A DNA stretch of 64,000 bases from Arthrinium phaeospermum (GCA_006503535.1 QYRS01000007.1:1116001-1180000); one strand, 5' to 3'; positions 25,721 to 37,232 are shown, numbered from the stretch's first letter. Translations and numbers: made by a program. The notes: generated by a model from the letters alone, not told the origin.

Positions 25721-28700
25721 GAGACGGCATCGTCTAAGTCTTGCGACAGTCCCATCAAGCAAGCAGAGCGGCATGGACCTGAACGTTACACCACACGACT
25801 CGTCTGCTCCAGCACCAATCCATGACCTTACTTACACTTACCTACAGTCTGTTGGGGTGGGCTTGGATATCGAGTACTGGTAGGGATGCTCGAGTCAGAT
25901 GAGTCATGTTTCCCTTCGCTCCTGACACGCCCAACTCTTCATTTTACATCTGGCCACCTGCAAACAGAAAACCAGTTCGTGGTGCATCGTCTCTAACCAT
26001 ATTGAGTAAAAGCAACAGGCGTTGAGATGAAGAGGCGCCACAGTAGCTGCCTAGCGTGTCCAGCATTAAACAGGCAAAGCCGGCAGTTGTGCGTGCCGCC
26101 TGGCCGATTGCGGCAGTGGGAACACATGTAACAAATGATGCAAGCGAGAAAATTCATGGCATTAGATATTTCACTCGCCAACAAGAGTAATTCAAGCATG
26201 CACGCAGATCATCACCTAGGTACTACCAAACTAAATGCCTACTACATACTAATACTTACCTAGTCGACGAGCGTGGAGGAACCGGACAGATGTGCACCTG
26301 GTTCAGGGACTTGCTGCATATGCAAGTCCCGACGGGCGCCAGGGCTGCTCGGAACGAAAGAAGGGTTAAAAAAAGCAAGGGTGGGAAATGGGACAAAAAA
26401 CGATATGGCATGGTGCGTTGCGCGTTTTCTCGCATTCCCTCCTCAACACTACACCCATTCGGATCCTGGCGCTGAACAAGATGGGATGATCGCCTTCCTG
26501 TACGCGTCCCCGAATCAGGCCTTCTCCACAGATCCTAGCAAACCCTTCCGGGAAGTCTGCAGCGCCGATCTGACCGATTTTCCTGTTTCTATCACGAAGC
26601 TGAGGACCAATTGAGATAGTACAGCAAAATAGATGATGCATTCCAACTCCACGCGTGAGGAGCACCTGCCTCTAGCAGCCTTGGGTATGACAGATGCTCG
26701 CATCAGTCTCTTGACAGCTGAAGCGGAGCATATGTACAATGAATGGTACGTACATGTATCATGCCGATGTGTTCTAGGGCTGGGAAGGCTGTGGGCGCAA
26801 AGGCAATAGCGAAGGATACCGCTACCTTCGTCTAATTGCTGTGCAGAGCTTCCGGGGTTAGCTATGCGCCAGGATGCGCCCTACGACTGACGGAGGTTTC
26901 CGTCTCGTCTGCTGCATGTTGGATACATGTACTACTTACATACTCCGTAGGCATCGTCGTTAGACAGAGCAGAGTTGGTCAATTCTCCAGCCATTGCCTG
27001 TCAGTTTCTAGTGTTGCCCAACTTCAGCTCCGCCATCAGCCACTAACAAGCCTTGGAGCTTGGAGGCCAGTGGGGAGCCACTGACCGCTCTGCCCGTTAA
27101 TTGCCAAGTGGCCCTGGCCACCACTAGCGGTTCACAAAGGGCGCAAAGACGAGAGGAAAACACCTTTCGCGTCAGTAATGCTTGCAATGGGACCGTTGAC
27201 AAGGCTTCGATACGGCCAATCCACGCCAAATGCGACTCCCCTTCTCCCTTCATCGATCTTGATTCCCAATACCACCCGATCGACTTCCCTCTCACACTGA
27301 CCGATTCGATTGCACGTCAAAACCTGCGGGACGGCGGTCTCCCGCTCCCATCAAATCCGCCCTCTGTTTCACAGGTCCATAGTGACCATCCTCCCTGGCC
27401 TAGCAAGAAGCCTAGCGGCCCGACGTGGACCGGCACGTCAAGTCTTCAAAGTTCAGCCTGCCTGGGCATGTTGTTCTGGACTCGATCTACGGCATTGTCC
27501 CATCCACGGCTGTTCCCAGATTAATCACTTTTGGTCTTCGTCCATTTTTCTAGGCCCTGCTTCGCTTGCTGAGCCTAAATGCTGGCTTGCGACTTTGTCA
27601 AACGTGCTGCTACATCATACCATTACAACCAAACCTTTCGAATTTGACTCTGTTCCCTCACAGAATCTTTGCAGCTGCGGGTTCCCTTCTGACACATTAC
27701 ACAGCATAATTAATTCCCGAAATGGGCAGTGTGGCCTGGGCCAAATCGGCTCGCGCCCTGTCTGCACGACGACTTACCTAATTCGTTTAACCTTCCCAAC
27801 CTGCAAACACTTCCATGCGCGAGCGTTCAGCCTTCTAGGTTGACGTACCAGGTCAATCCTGTTCTGCTCCACCGACTTTCTTATGAGCGCTTCATCTGCA
27901 GCACCTGGAATCCGTGTCTCAAGTGAAATACCCAACCAGCACAAAAGTGCAACACTCTTGGACTGGTATCAACAAGTTATTGCCGATCAGTCACCACTCT
28001 GCTTTCCCCCTCGTGCTATGCAATTAGTTGCCAAGAGATGCAGTTTTCTCTGGCGCTGTCCTTCGCAGCCTATATCCCTTGCATCCTCACGTCTGTGACA
28101 TGGACGACGCCATGCGCACCTGCCGGGGCAAAGTTATTTCTACATTCCGAAAATTGGCCAATGCCCTCATCCTTGGCTGATCAATCCGAGGAATCTTACG
28201 GCATTGACTTGGTCATAGCATAAGCTGTAAACCATTAGATGCCGGGGTAAAATGTTACAGTTCTCCTTCGCAGACCTGCCTCTTACCGGCGCGGCAGTGA
28301 TATTAATGAAGGCAGGTAGTGATGCATGAAAGCAAGTCGATGCTTTGATGGCAGATGCATACAGCCTTATTATGGTCAAAGCGGCAGAAGGGGTCAATCG
28401 CGCTTTTTTGTTGTTTTCAGACTCGTATGCAAGTCACCCGCTTCGATACCAAATTGAATCCGCTAATGGGCTCAGGGTTTCGTTCGTCTCGCTCTACCCT
28501 ACCTGCTCTTGTCCTGTGCCTGGTCAAGGGTAGATCTGGAACCAGCCCAGGCCGTGTTCACAGCGGCCGTTTGCTGTCAGACCCTCTCTTTGTTTGCTTG
28601 TCAATGCTGCAGAAGACGAGAAGAAGACTGGAGATTATGTTAGTCAACGTCAACGCGGCGAAGCTCCGGGCTGAGGCGCGTGACTGTCGCGAAACCAAGC

Positions 28701-29287
28701 CGCAGTTGCTTTTTTTGCCGAGGACGCCTACCTTGATTCGGACCGTGGCCTGCCGCGACATTCAACATCCGCTACGAAACCCGGTTCGGAGGTTTCGCTG
28801 CTCTCCCCGACGACCTGCTCCATAGGCTTTATGGGCATCTTACAAGCTCTGCTACACGGAACGACAATTCCATTCTATCGTTTATGCAATACGCATCGGC
28901 AGCCCAGCGAATAGTTAGCTTTTCTTTAGTCGCAAGCCTGCTTTTGGGGGGTTTGCCAGTGCCGGAGAGCCCGTTCCAGGCCCATTGGCAAGATGCTGTC
29001 GAGTTGGTGGGGAGCCGGCTCCTGCCCCGCGAACCCAAGAGCTCATCATTTGGTCAGGGGTTATAACGGCCATATGTTATGGCATTATCGTCGCACCATC
29101 CGAAAGGACATTCATACAAGCCCAATTATCGTAACCTCGATGGTGACCTGGCAGCATCCGCAACTCCTAACAAGGCATTGTGCTCTGGGCGTCCCAGCCG
29201 TATCGTCGTCATTCCCATTCCGTCCCCTCACTAAAACCAATCTGACACCCTGATAGGTCTTTAAGATACGACGCCCGCTATAGGTGG

Positions 29288-29317
29288 CACTGCAACTGCA
29301 ACTGCAACTGCAACTGC
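29288..29317 (+). repeat. Hexanucleotide tandem repeat (ACTGCA)n
   Basis: About four and a half head-to-tail copies of actgca lie just upstream of a larger tandem duplication. Confidence 0.8.
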
Positions 29318-29397
29318 GCCTCTTTGAGTCGTGCCCCGCGCTATGTCCGGTATTGCGCTGTGTGCAATGTTTCGGCACCCTGTCGTCGCTTACAGCA

Positions 29398-29702
29398 GCT
29401 GAGTGTCGTGCCCACCAAAAATTGATAGTCACTCCAGAAGTCACCCTGCTCGATGCAATGGTCCGTCGAGAGAAAGATCCCTACGTGATATGCCTGTATC
29501 CTGGTCTGCTAAGCGAGAGCTGCGCATCGTTAGTGCTGCGATGTGCTGAGTGTCGTGCCCACACCAAAACCTTCTGATAGTCACTCCAGAAGTCACCCTG
29601 CTCGATGCAATGGTCCGTCGAGAGAAAGATCCCTACGTGATATGCCTGTGTATCCACCTGGTCTGCTAAGCGAGAGCTGCGCATCGTTTAGTGCTGCGAT
29701 GT
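29398..29702 (+). repeat. Tandem duplication, two units of about 150 bp
   Basis: Unit 1 (29398-29544) and unit 2 (29545-29702) both run from gctgagtgtcgtgcccac to agtgctgcgatgt. They differ by a few small insertions in unit 2 (around 29560-29575, 29650 and 29690) and are otherwise almost identical. The duplication therefore looks recent and has not been hit by RIP. It is non-coding as far as I can tell. Confidence 0.85.
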
Positions 29703-32700
29703 ACCGCCCGCCAATGGACCTGTGGAGGAAGCCGTCAATACCTCGTGTAATACCGAGAAATGGAGATGAGATAACCATATTTGACGATGCTGGTCTTTTG
29801 CCAATGCATCACGTGCATCGTGACGGGGCGGCTCATCACGGCGACAGGCCTGCTCACTGTTGCACCCAAGGCGATATGTGGTGGGAATGAGCGATCAATA
29901 GAAATCGTATCATATATGTCGATAATGTCTACGGTTCGTGGTTGGACTACAGAAGGACGAGTATCATGGATTTCATGCGTGCCGCCCGGATGCTCGCAGC
30001 CCGAAGAACTAAGAAGGAAGCCGTCTGATCTTCTTCTCCACCCCACGCGCAATTGCCGTGCCGCCTTTGGTTGAGGGTCAGGACCGAGATCTCGGGCTTC
30101 ATGCGTTGACCGTCCAAGAGTGAGGTCACGGTTCGCTTCCATGAAAGAACCAGGATCAAGCGGCACAGTCAGGGCATCGGCTAACCAAGCCATGAACCGA
30201 TCGCTTCTGTCCGCCCCCAGCGCGAGACCAGGTGGCGTCTTTGCTCACGGCAAGTCCATATACGCTAGCATGTTAAGGACGAGGGAGACGAACGTTACGA
30301 CTGTCTACTGGCTTACTTCGATGCGACCGTGTTCATATATATCTGAGACCTCATAGCAAAATGAAGGCAACTTATCTGCCCTATTCGGTCCGCCTCCCGG
30401 AATAGAGGTAACATCAAGGATGTAGCATCCGAAAACATCAATCGCATGAATGATCAAGTGTAGCATCGGCTGAATGTTGTTCCCGTCTTATACATATCTC
30501 AGATATAGGGTCGCAATGTTCTGTTTCTTTCGCGTTTGCCTGGTCAGTGATGGACGCCCACACTCTTCTTCCCCTCTTGGGTATGGCCAAGTCAGGGGGC
30601 GTTCGTCCGTTCTTTCGTGTCTCCTTTTATGCAATCGATGGATTGATTGTCTTTGTGGGAATATCGAGGGCCGTGGACCTCTTCCGGCGGTAGATCGATC
30701 GTCGAAGGGGGGCTCGGTGGTCTTAGCCGTGGCGGCGCGCTGTCGGTAGATGGGGCCGGCGCAATATGGTGGGTGCGCACATAGGGGTGCGCTTCGTTCG
30801 TATTTGCGGCGATGTTGCTCGTGTTTGCTGGCCTTTCTTGTTGGGCTTTTACGGGTTTCGAGGCGCGGCTGCTTTTGCCGACTAGTCTTCTTGGTCGGAG
30901 ACTATTGCCTGCGTACTAGATCGCACTTTGTCGATTTCGGATAACGGCTTGGTGGAGGAAGGGATTTCGGTCGTGTCGGTCGTTCTGTGGATGCTCTATC
31001 GTCCGCAAACTGCTATATAGATTGGCCGTAATAACGAAGTCTCCAGGTCGAATCTTTGGTTGCCAGAACGCACTACTTTTGTTGGTCGTTTAGCTCACAT
31101 CACGGCTGAGGTGGTTGATCTATCGCATCAGAGGCTCATTCTAGCCTGTCGAATGACAGGTGGCTGCGGGTGCGAGTGATGATAGTTGAATCAAGTCGAA
31201 TCGCAGGCAGAACGTGTGGGGGAAGAGCCTAATTTCAAGCCGTTTTCTACATTGACTGCGCCCCCAAGCCAGCCAGCCAGCGTTCCTACTGCTGGCGAGC
31301 TCTATTATGCGGCATCTGTAAGCAGCCTACACATCCATCGCTAAGAGAGAGGCGTCGACACTACTGCAGTTCTTACCGTTCGTCTCTCGTCCCTGGCTTC
31401 TTCTTCCCTTTGCTACCCAGTGTGAATCGGATCTCGGTTCGCTAGGTCCTGATATCGCGACTCCCGGCTTTCAATCAATACAACCCCCTTAGTTGTCCCT
31501 CGCACAAGATTTGTGCGAGTATGTACTACTACACACTTTTGCCCTCCCCCCCTTAAAATGCGGCCGCCTCGCCTTTCTCTCCTGAGTCGAAAAGGCAAGG
31601 TGCTGATCCGTGTGCCGCGTAACGCTACCGCACGCGGATATTGCCTGGGATAATCCAGGGCTCACACAGTCCAATGGTTCGCAGTCGACCTCGACTTTCT
31701 TGGTTCGACCCAAAGTGTGGCCAAGTTTGGTTCGACCGTTTAGCCCGGTCGTGTCTCACTACTACCGAGCCAACAATAAGCCGCACCTGCTAACTTTACC
31801 CACCCACCCCCTTCGCGATCTGTGCATATGTACACGTAGCGATTCGCGCATCGCTGTTTGGGGGATGGGGTCGGTCTAGTAACAGAATCGTGGGTTATTG
31901 TGGTTTCTAGGGTAATTAGCAGCTGTAGGCAAATTGGCGGCTGGCAGGACTTTGCACTGTAGATACATAGTAAACACGACCATTGCGCCCCTAGGCGTGA
32001 GCTTCGTACTCCAGGTACGTGTACCGTACATTGGCAGCCAAATGGTTTTGCTGGATTTGGTCGTTGTCGATCTGTACGGCCGGCAGTTTTCCCTGGAACC
32101 GGAAAACGGCGTTCTGGAGATCTGGGGACACGACGCCGTCCGCAGATTTTGGAAAGACGGCCAATCAGACCCTTGGTTGAGCAACACGATAAATCGAAAG
32201 CATGGAGCAGCTGGGCACGTTCTGGAAGATAAATAGAAAGGAGTAGAAGGGACATGGCGCAAATTACGATCTTTCTCGACTCCTTTTCCCCTTTTCCCTC
32301 ATTCTTGGCACACACCAAAACTCCGACGCTCGAAATCGCTCCGAAAGACCCTGAACGCGCCATCCTGCCTGTTCAGGAGTCGACTGGATCGACGGCGAAT
32401 GATGCTTTGCATGATCTACTGGCGCCGAACCGGAAGTTTTGATATTGCAGCTCCTCGTCAAGCTCAACGTGGCCCTACCAAAGAAAGGTCCTCCTCGGCA
32501 ATGGCGTCGAATTCCATGTTGTGGCGTCTGTAGTGTGCTTTGGCGCCTGAAGCGAGACAAAATGTCACATGTTGAACAGAAGGCTGCGCTGATCCCATTA
32601 GTGATTGTTACGACGTTTGCGAATACACTAAGTTAACATGTAAGATGATACCTGAAGGGTCAAGAGTATATGGCTTTGGCAACTCACTATCATCGAAAGA

Positions 32701-33038
32701 TGATATCAGGAAGGGGAAGGAAGAGCGGCGTTTTGTATTCTTTTATTTATTTTTCTTCTTTTTACTTGTGTCTTTACTTCCTCGGGTCATATCCAGCATC
32801 ACTGGTAAGATATGAGGCCCATTGAAGAAAATGATGCGTGCTGGATATAGACTCTGCATCTAGTTCAAGAGATTATTAATCCGAAGGAAGTTTTCCCTGG
32901 GGTAATCAGTCACGGGATCATCGTCGTCCAGCTGCATGAGATCTGAAATATTGCGCCCGTCAGGAACAGCCAAAGCGAGCGTCGACGTTTGACTGTCAAA
33001 GGGGTAGTCTCTTTTTAGCGTTTTAGTTGGTAGCCGAC

Positions 33039-33794
33039 TTATGTTGTTCGTTGGAAGGACAGGAGCGGGTTCTCTGACCTCCTGAGAATATAGGAATGCA
33101 GAGTGAAGATACAGGAATACAGATTCGGCATCTGTCGTGTCATGTCTGGCAACTGGCTGTTGGATAAGTAGGGTAAAGGTTCTTCTTGCGGTGATTGTGG
33201 TAGTCGGCAACTTTGACAGGTCCTATAGCCTCCTGTGCGATTCCAAGGCCGCTCACAAGCCATGTAGGTACTATTAGCAACCGATTCGCTCAGAGGCCCC
33301 CTGGAAGAGCGACAATCCCTGCATAGTTTGTACATGGGTTCGTCATTGCTATCTCCGCAGATAGAACATAGCCCCGATTCGACATAAGCTTGTTTTTGGT
33401 CCTTTCGGTTCTGGGTCTCCGCCTCGAGGCAAGCTTTGCAGTAAGTACCATTTTTGTATCGTAGACCCAGCTGGCATCGAAAGCAGGAGAACTCGCTAAC
33501 GCAATATATGTACCTAACCTTCTCCTTTTCGTGGCATTCTTCGCAATGCGGTTGGCCTTCGGACCGACGTCTCCAACCACACATGGTGCATATATTCATC
33601 ACCATCCTGTCTTCACATAACTGGCGATAATCCTTGCTTTTGCACTCGCCGCATACGAATCCCGGAAGCTTCACATCAACGTCGTGACATATGAAGCATA
33701 ATGCTTCTTTAGTGCCGCTGGGGTAGAGGGTTGGGTTTGGGGAGAGTCCGACATCGCGATTCGACAACGACTTTCTGTGAGAAATGGGTGGCAT
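33039..33794 (-). CDS. Cys-rich hypothetical protein with nine CxxC motifs
   Basis: A 251-codon frame starts at a clear ATG (MPPISHRKSLSNRDVGL). It contains nine CxxC pairs in about 190 residues: CFIC, CGEC, CTMC, CEEC, CFRC, CKAC, CSIC, CRDC and CQSC. Regularly spaced pairs of this kind normally bind zinc, as in ribbon or treble-clef folds. I infer metal binding but recognise no named family, and nucleic-acid or protein binding cannot be separated. After the last pair the frame becomes low-information, while the next frame stays open to 32860 and ends in a plausible acidic tail (MQLDDDDPVTDYPRENF). The true C terminus may therefore lie at 32860, through a frame break or an intron I could not place near 33100-33210. 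Confidence 0.65.
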   Translation of the reverse strand: MPPISHRKSLSNRDVGLSPNPTLYPSGTKEALCFICHDVDVKLPGFVCGECKSKDYRQLCEDRMVMNICTMCGWRRRSEGQPHCEECHEKEKVRYIYCVSEFSCFRCQLGLRYKNGTYCKACLEAETQNRKDQKQAYVESGLCSICGDSNDEPMYKLCRDCRSSRGPLSESVANSTYMACERPWNRTGGYRTCQSCRLPQSPQEEPLPYLSNSQLPDMTRQMPNLYSCIFTLHSYILRRSENPLLSFQRTT

Positions 33795-34130
33795 TGTGCC
33801 TATAACCTATGAACTCTCAGGCTAATCTACGCATGGAAAGCCGTCATAACAATATATCCTGTAGCCAAAGAAAGTAGAAAGAATTTGTTCTGAGATTTGA
33901 CAACTCGACAATTCACTGGGCTTTTGCTCGGCCCCTTTGTCTAATCTCAATTCCCGAGTCAAACTTTGTCTAAAACAAGGGGTCTAGCCACATAACACAA
34001 TAAATACTACCCTGAATGACATTCAGGGCTTTTAGCAGTATGGCTTTTGGTTCTACGTGTATACAGATATCCCGATGATTCATGTTGTAAAAAACTTGTG
34101 CGATGTTCTTTCCAGTCTCCATGCCCCAAA
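33795..34130. other. Intergenic region with a short palindrome
   Basis: This region lies between two minus-strand genes. A perfect 9+9 palindrome with one base between the arms (34010-34028, ccctgaatg/cattcaggg) sits 100 bp beyond the MFS stop codon. Nothing else is recognised. Confidence 0.6.
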
Positions 34131-35938
34131 CTACAGCTCTTCGCCTCCCCCAGAAACAGTCACCGACTTGTTCGCCCTCCCCTGGCCAGCCAGATTCTCC
34201 ACCCCCGTCCTCGTCTCGGTATGCTCTTTACTCATGTACCGCTGCTGGACGAAAGCCGAGGCCACGAGCCCCACCCCGGCAATGCCCGTGTACACGACAA
34301 ACATGTTGCGCACGCTCCAGGCGAACGCCTCGACGACGGCCCGACGCTGCGCCGGATCCGCCAGCGTCCGCGGCATCCCCACGTGCGCGGGCGCCTCGTA
34401 CCCGGATAGGGCCCGCCGCTGGTCCGCGTCGAGGCCGGCGGCGGCGAGGCGCGGCCCCCACGCCGCCATGCTGTTCTGGAACACGGCGCCGCCGACCACG
34501 GTCGACAGGCACATGCCCAGGTTGCGGAGGAAGCCCAGGGTGGCCGTGGCCGTGGCCGTGTCGGCCTGGGACACGCTGCTCTGGAGGGCCATGAGGGGCG
34601 TCTGGAACAGGGACGACATGCCCAGGCCGTGGACGATCTGGAACCCGATGATGGCTGGCATGCTCGTGTCGGCGTCGTAGGCGATGTACAGGCCGGTGCC
34701 CAGGGTCAACAGGGCGGTTCCGCCCCAGATGAGCTCCCGGTAGCGGCCGAACTGGAACATGTAGGCGCTGCTCAGGATGTCCACAACGACGCAGGTAATA
34801 ATCAGGGGCAGGATCAAGAGCCCGCTTTCGAAGGGTGTGGTCTGCTTGACGGCTTGGAAGTAGAGGGGCAGATAGTATTCGGTGCCGAACGACGAGACGC
34901 TGTGCGTGAAAGCCACTATAACGGTGGCGACATTGGACACGTCACCGAACATGCCCAGATGGATGAGGGGAACCTCGCGACTTTCTTTTCCACGTACAGG
35001 AGGACGGGGACCATGCACGCCCCAGCCACCAGCATGAAGATAATGGTAGGACTCCCCCAGGGATAGACAATTCCCCCGAGGTCGAGCCCCAAGAGCAGCA
35101 ACAGCGTCGCCGCCAACATCGCCACAATGCCGAACCAGTCCACGGCGCGAAGCCCCTCCGCCAGCGCCGTGCGCGGATTATGCACGTCGAGGAACCCCGC
35201 CACGACAAAAAAGGTAACGGCGCAGACGGGCAGATTCAGCCAGAAACACCAGCGCCAGCTCGCGTACTGGCTCAGCGCGCCGCCGACGACGGGGCCCGCG
35301 GTGCCGGCCACGACCCAGACCAGCCCCAGGGCGCCGAGGCCCAGGGCGCGGCGCCGCACGCTGAGCAGGTCCGAGACGGTGATGGTGACGAGCAGCAGGA
35401 GCCCGCCGGCCGCGGCGCCCTGCAGGGCCCGGCCGAGCAGCAGGGTGGCCATGTCGGCGGCCGCGGCGACGAAGACGGTCGCCGCCGCGAACAGGGCGAG
35501 CGCCGCCAGCATGGCCGGCCGGCGGCCCCAGATGTCGCTGCCGCGCGCCCAGATCGGGCCGCTGGCCGCGTTGGCGAGGAGGTAGGCGCCGCCGATCCAG
35601 GTGTAGCCTGCGGCGCCGCCGGGGAGGTCGGCGGTGATGGTGGGGATTGTGGTTGAGACGATGGTTTGGTTTAGGGCGGCGATGAAGAGGTCGAGCTGAG
35701 ATTGGAGTGGAGTCAGTAACGGAGCAGGGTGAACAGTCTCGGGGAGAAGAGATTGATTCTCGAAAGCACTCACGCAAAGGGCGGCAAAGATGGTGTAGAT
35801 CCGGAACGGAGACCGTTTTGACTGGTCGTCCTCATCTTGAACCCAAGGGTGCTGGATGGTTTCATCATTAATCTGTTGATGGTCATCCATTGTCCCATAG
35901 GTGGCTGGAGTTGGCCTCGCTGGAGACGTTTCGTTCAT
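34131..35938 (-). CDS. MFS drug/metabolite exporter, DHA2 (14-TM) type, two exons, one frame break
   Basis: This is a plasma-membrane proton antiporter of the major facilitator family, of the type that exports drugs and secondary metabolites. The start MNETSPARP was chosen as the first ATG. A 78 bp intron (35696-35773, gtgagt..ctcag) joins YTIFAALC to LDLFIAALNQTIV, the first membrane helix. Family motifs follow: GGAYLLANAASGPIWARGSDIWGR-type motif A, LLGRALQGAAAGGLL, and motif C-like GTAGPVVGGALSQYASWRW. The frame breaks near 34974-34977, where LLYVEKKVAR passes by one missing base to VPLIHLGMFGDVSN. The second half then runs to the end with the typical long extracellular loop (MAAWGPRLAAAGLDADQRR) and last helix NMFVVYTGIAGVGLVASAFV. 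The gene is divergent from the SET gene. Its substrate is unknown, and a link to the PKS genes 19 kb away is possible but unproven. Confidence 0.88.
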
Positions 35939-36491
35939 ATCTCTATGTTGACAACCCAAAATTGTTGGGGTTTCGAGTTGCGTCAGAGAAACGAGGATGT
36001 CCAAAAATCTCCATGACGGACGTGATGGGTATTGTCCAATATATATACCAAGGGCTTCCGAATATTTCGTGGCTTGTATTTTGGATAAGACAAGACTCGG
36101 CTTACACTCGAACGCCCTGATGTCGACAGGAGGGCGCTGATTGGCTGCTATGGGCTGCCAGGGGGTAGCTCGGCTTAGCCAAGAATCAGTCTAGCCTCTT
36201 TGGATCTCGGCTTCAACTCTTCGTATACCAAAAGTGGACTAGCCACTCGGCTTGACCAGAATGATTGGCTGTCATTCAATCTTGCGTCCAAAGTCGATAC
36301 CGAGACTAGTCTGACTAGAACCTCCAACATCTCGGGATGCATTACCTAATCATCAAACGTCCTCCTTCCCTGACGCCGCTAGTCTGTAGGAAAAGCTTGA
36401 GTCTACAACCCCAAAAAGAGATTTAGGTTAGACTCCACTTGTCGCCGCCGAACCAATCCTCGGGCGACAAGAGAACATACACGCAGAAGAA
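35939..36491. promoter_or_regulatory. Divergent promoter of the MFS and SET genes with four CTCGGCTT boxes
   Basis: Four direct copies of ctcggctt lie at 36096-36103, 36169-36176, 36206-36213 and 36246-36253, spaced 73, 37 and 40 bp. Two CCAAT boxes (as attgg) lie near 36139 and 36265. A direct octamer containing CGG could be a site for a Zn2Cys6 regulator; this is inference from sequence alone. Confidence 0.5.
36040..36047 (-). promoter_or_regulatory. Candidate TATA box of the MFS gene
   Basis: The sequence tatatata lies about 100 bp upstream of the MFS start codon, with an attgg (CCAAT) immediately beside it. Confidence 0.45.
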
Positions 36492-37232
36492 ATGGCCACC
36501 CCCGACGCGGCGACCGCGGGCAGCCCTCCCGAGAACTGGCCGGAAGAGGTGCAGTACCTGACCGACCTGATCTACTCCCCGGCCGTAACGCCAGACATGC
36601 GCAACGCCCTAGGCCGGCCCTCCACCACGGCCGAGTCCCTGGACAAGATCCCCCGCGCCCTCGTCTCGGCCCCCAACAACGGCGCCCGCGTCCGCATCCG
36701 CACCATCGCCAGCCCGGCGCACCACCCGGCCCTCGGGCAGCGCGGCCTCTTCGCCGCCGCCGACATGGCGCCCTCGTCTTTTCTTTGTTTGTATATCGGG
36801 CGGGTGCACACGGACGCGCGGGACGACACGGACGGGCGCAGCCACTACGACCTGAGCTTCCACCAGCTCGACAAGGAGGAGTTTGGCGGTGGGGGAGGGC
36901 TCAGCATCGACGCCACGCACGGCGGCAACGAGTCGCGCATGGCGAACGACTTCCACGGCATCGCCGACAGGGCCAACGCCGAGTTCCGCGACTGTCTGGT
37001 GCAGGTGCGGTCCGACCGGCGCCGGGAGGGCTGGAAGTGGGAGCGGAGGGTCGGCATCTTCGTTTGTCCGGCCGGTCTGGCGGCGGCGGGTGCCCGAAGA
37101 TCTGGTGCGGGTAGAGGGGATGGTGGGGGCGCGGGGCTGAAGGCCGGCGAGGAGATCCTGGTCAACTACGGCAGGGAGTATTGGGATAGCCGGAATATGA
37201 CGGTGCATAAGACGAGCGCGGGTGGGAGGTGA
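36492..37232 (+). CDS. SET-domain protein, 246 aa, single exon
   Basis: This is a likely protein lysine methyltransferase, which transfers methyl from S-adenosylmethionine. The SET features are in order: GQRGLFAAADMAPSSFLCLYIG (residues about 82-103, the N-terminal SET strand), SHYDLSFH, then LSIDATHGGNESRMANDFHG (about 139-158), which takes the place of the usual RFINHSC, and LKAGEEILVNYGREYW (about 217-232), which carries the C-terminal catalytic Tyr. The canonical NHxC is NDFHG here, as in some fungal SET proteins of unknown target, so activity on histones cannot be assumed. No pre-SET or post-SET Cys cluster is seen. The GC-rich frame is intact. The gene ends about 130 bp from the start of the AT-rich repeat block. 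It is divergent from the MFS gene and shares its promoter. Confidence 0.8.
   Translation: MATPDAATAGSPPENWPEEVQYLTDLIYSPAVTPDMRNALGRPSTTAESLDKIPRALVSAPNNGARVRIRTIASPAHHPALGQRGLFAAADMAPSSFLCLYIGRVHTDARDDTDGRSHYDLSFHQLDKEEFGGGGGLSIDATHGGNESRMANDFHGIADRANAEFRDCLVQVRSDRRREGWKWERRVGIFVCPAGLAAAGARRSGAGRGDGGGAGLKAGEEILVNYGREYWDSRNMTVHKTSAGGR

Larger units (their letters stand above)
19437..32859. other. 13.4 kb stretch without a recognisable gene
   Basis: The first 1.5-2 kb is probably the leader and promoter of the velvet gene. Purine-rich GA tracts lie at about 21165-21210 and 22290-22400, and a CA repeat at about 25700-25720. Frames of up to 218 codons (minus, 20469-21125) and 207 codons (minus, 31740-32363) have no recognisable motif and overlap other frames. 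A 60-codon frame at 28884-29066 begins like a signal peptide (FSLVASLLLGGLPV) but is too short to trust. Composition is ordinary, so RIP has not acted strongly here. Confidence 0.5.

Noticed and set aside
28884..29066. 60-codon frame starting like a signal peptide
   Set aside because: Too short, no Cys in the mature part and no further evidence. A chance hydrophobic run cannot be excluded.
31700..31740. Two ttggttcgacc copies resembling a tRNA B-box
   Set aside because: No A-box or cloverleaf around them.
31740..32363. 207-codon minus-strand frame
   Set aside because: No motif, and other frames on both strands are equally open.
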